Both the position numbers and the translations under genes were made by a program. A DNA stretch of 64,000 nucleotides from JAHFUA01 sp963733935 (lineage in GTDB: Bacteria; Acidobacteriota; Terriglobia; Terriglobales; Acidobacteriaceae). The notes under the pieces are model-generated. The model was not told where the DNA came from. It ran no database searches and saw nothing but the letters and a program-made list of their open reading frames with translations. How positions within the stretch are numbered: position 1 is the first letter of the stretch; each line of letters starts with the position of its first letter. Shown in pieces: positions 62,970 through 64,000 of this stretch. The stretch is from NCBI GenBank assembly GCA_963733935.1, contig CAVTEQ010000012.1:1-64000 (forward strand), written 5' to 3'.

Positions 62970-64000
62970 TTAGTCCGCCGGCTCCGCCAACTCGTGCAGC
63001 GCCGGACCGCGCTTGCGGTACGTTCCCAGGATGTCGGCGAGCGAGAGCACGCCCACCAGCTTGCTGCTGTCGGCGCGGTGCACTACCGGGAGCAGCGGCC
63101 ACTCTCCCATTTGGCGCAGCGCGATATCCAGCGTTTGGTCGGGATAGAGCTGAGGAAGCTCCTGCGGATGCGAGTGCTCGCCCGCGGCCTGGTCCGCCGC
63201 CAGATCCAGCAGCTTGCCTTTGCTGAGCCCGCCCCAGTGCCCGGAAGTGTCCTCGACCAGAAAGAACTCGCCGGGCAGACTCTCGACCACCTCCGGCGAC
63301 GGCAGCGAGTGCACGCTCACGGCGGTCTGCGGAGTGGGCGCGTGCATGGCATCCTCGACGCGCAGCACCGCCAGCTCGCGGTCTTCCTCGAGCGACGGCA
63401 GGTCGAGTCCATCCTGGCGGGAGAGCAAATCAAAGATGGGCGTGCGCTGCAGGCTGCGCGAGATCAGGTAGGCCAGGGTGTTGGAGATGATCACCGGCAG
63501 GATGATCGCGTAGTTTCCGCTGACCTCCAGCACCAGAAAAACCAACGTCATGGGCGCGCGCAGGATCCCGGCAAACAGGGCTCCCATGCCCACCAGCGCG
63601 TAGGCGCCCACCGGCCCGGTCAAGTGAGGAAACAGCAGCCGCTCGACGCCGCCCACGGCGCCGCCGACCATCGCCCCCATGAAGAGCGTGGGCGCGAAAA
63701 GGCCGCCGGGAGCTCCGCTCGAGAATGAGAGAACGGTAGCCAGCAGCTTCAGTCCGGCAAGGATCCCCAGCACCTCCCAGGTGTACTGGTCGTGCATGGC
63801 TTGATCCATGTACTCGTAGCCCGCGCCCATTACTTGCGGGAACTGGCGGGCGATCAGCCCGATCAGCACCCCGGCGACGGCGGGCATCAGGTAGTGCGTC
63901 CAGGTGGGCAGGGCTTTGAGCCGCGGTCGTAGCAACTGCACCGACTTCACAAACACGATCGCGGCCAGCCCGGCGACCACGCCCAGGATGGCATAGGCGA
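62970..64000 (-). CDS. Chloride channel (ClC) with C-terminal CBS domains, partial
   Basis: The 3' 343 codons of a gene that continues past the window end. Membrane part: MPAVAGVLIGLIARQFPQVM, FSSGAPGGLFAPTLFMGAMVG (the anion-filter segment GxFxP), YALVGMGALFAGILRAPMTLVFLVLEVSG and IILPVIISNTLAYLISRS. Two CBS domains follow (VEDAMHAPTPQTAVSV; LPVVHRADSSKLVGVLSLADIL), which in relatives sense adenine nucleotides. Moves chloride or other halides, by channel or proton exchange; the gating glutamate lies in the missing or earlier part. Confidence 0.9.
   Translation of the reverse strand, partial: AYAILGVVAGLAAIVFVKSVQLLRPRLKALPTWTHYLMPAVAGVLIGLIARQFPQVMGAGYEYMDQAMHDQYTWEVLGILAGLKLLATVLSFSSGAPGGLFAPTLFMGAMVGGAVGGVERLLFPHLTGPVGAYALVGMGALFAGILRAPMTLVFLVLEVSGNYAIILPVIISNTLAYLISRSLQRTPIFDLLSRQDGLDLPSLEEDRELAVLRVEDAMHAPTPQTAVSVHSLPSPEVVESLPGEFFLVEDTSGHWGGLSKGKLLDLAADQAAGEHSHPQELPQLYPDQTLDIALRQMGEWPLLPVVHRADSSKLVGVLSLADILGTYRKRGPALHELAEPAD

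Overview
The window looks like a chromosomal segment of an aerobic, GC-rich Acidobacteriota bacterium (probably Terriglobia). This is inferred from three secreted VWFA proteins of the acidobacterial type, a small secreted Cys-rich protein of a type common in that phylum, the high-GC codon use, and many intergenic hairpins built on CCCACATCTGCC / GGCAGATGTGGG. Most genes are ordinary housekeeping or respiratory genes. No rRNA, tRNA, CRISPR array or phage was seen.

Layout. 0.2-3.5 kb: a PD-(D/E)XK-like protein, a broken Xre fragment, a peroxiredoxin whose catalytic cysteine codon is UGA followed by a SECIS-like hairpin (likely selenoprotein), and an acyl-CoA synthetase. 3.6-8.2 kb: AraC regulator, STAS protein, tautomerase, methyltransferase and zinc alcohol dehydrogenase, with a 71-bp direct repeat before the regulator and before the tautomerase. 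8.3-9.1 kb: a RAYT (REP-associated tyrosine transposase) whose reading frame contains six in-frame copies of the genome's own REP hairpin. 9.4-16 kb: thiG, ftsB-like, phosphohexomutase, cutA, a methyltransferase, and two sulfur amino acid enzymes. 16-18 kb: two overlapping VWFA genes. 18.5-24.6 kb: DUF1015, amidase-GerMN-murI overlapping operon, rph, lacD. 24.7-33 kb: guaA, a membrane protein, leuS, a YedY-like molybdoenzyme, an M50-like membrane protein, thrC. 33-40 kb: VWFA, HAD phosphatase, lytic transglycosylase, a UPF0104 membrane protein, nrdR, NAD-type isocitrate dehydrogenase, hemH.

40.1-53 kb is a respiratory block: Rieske protein, split cytochrome b (b6-like and subunit IV-like), a large membrane-anchored octaheme cytochrome c in place of cytochrome c1, a cupredoxin-like lipoprotein, ctaA, ctaB, an ABC exporter, DUF420, a small unknown protein and a membrane protein joining HEAT-like and lipoyl-like segments. 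These probably form and assemble an alternative bc-type complex feeding a heme A/O oxidase. 53-64 kb: M20 amidohydrolase, then a ferredoxin, a small protein, a 1178-aa double ATPase/activase-dehydratase fusion and a 591-aa dehydratase-like partner (a double-cubane-type ATP-driven reductase system of unknown substrate), ssb, a DsrE protein resembling the selenium-associated YedF C-terminal domain, and a CBS-domain chloride channel cut by the window end.

Two global patterns matter. At least 15 frame breaks are spread over ten otherwise well conserved genes; most look like single-base gains or losses, which fits consensus errors in the assembly better than gene decay. And most gaps between transcription units hold an inverted repeat from one of several families, many with arms made of iterated short words; these are the most abundant unexplained feature here.
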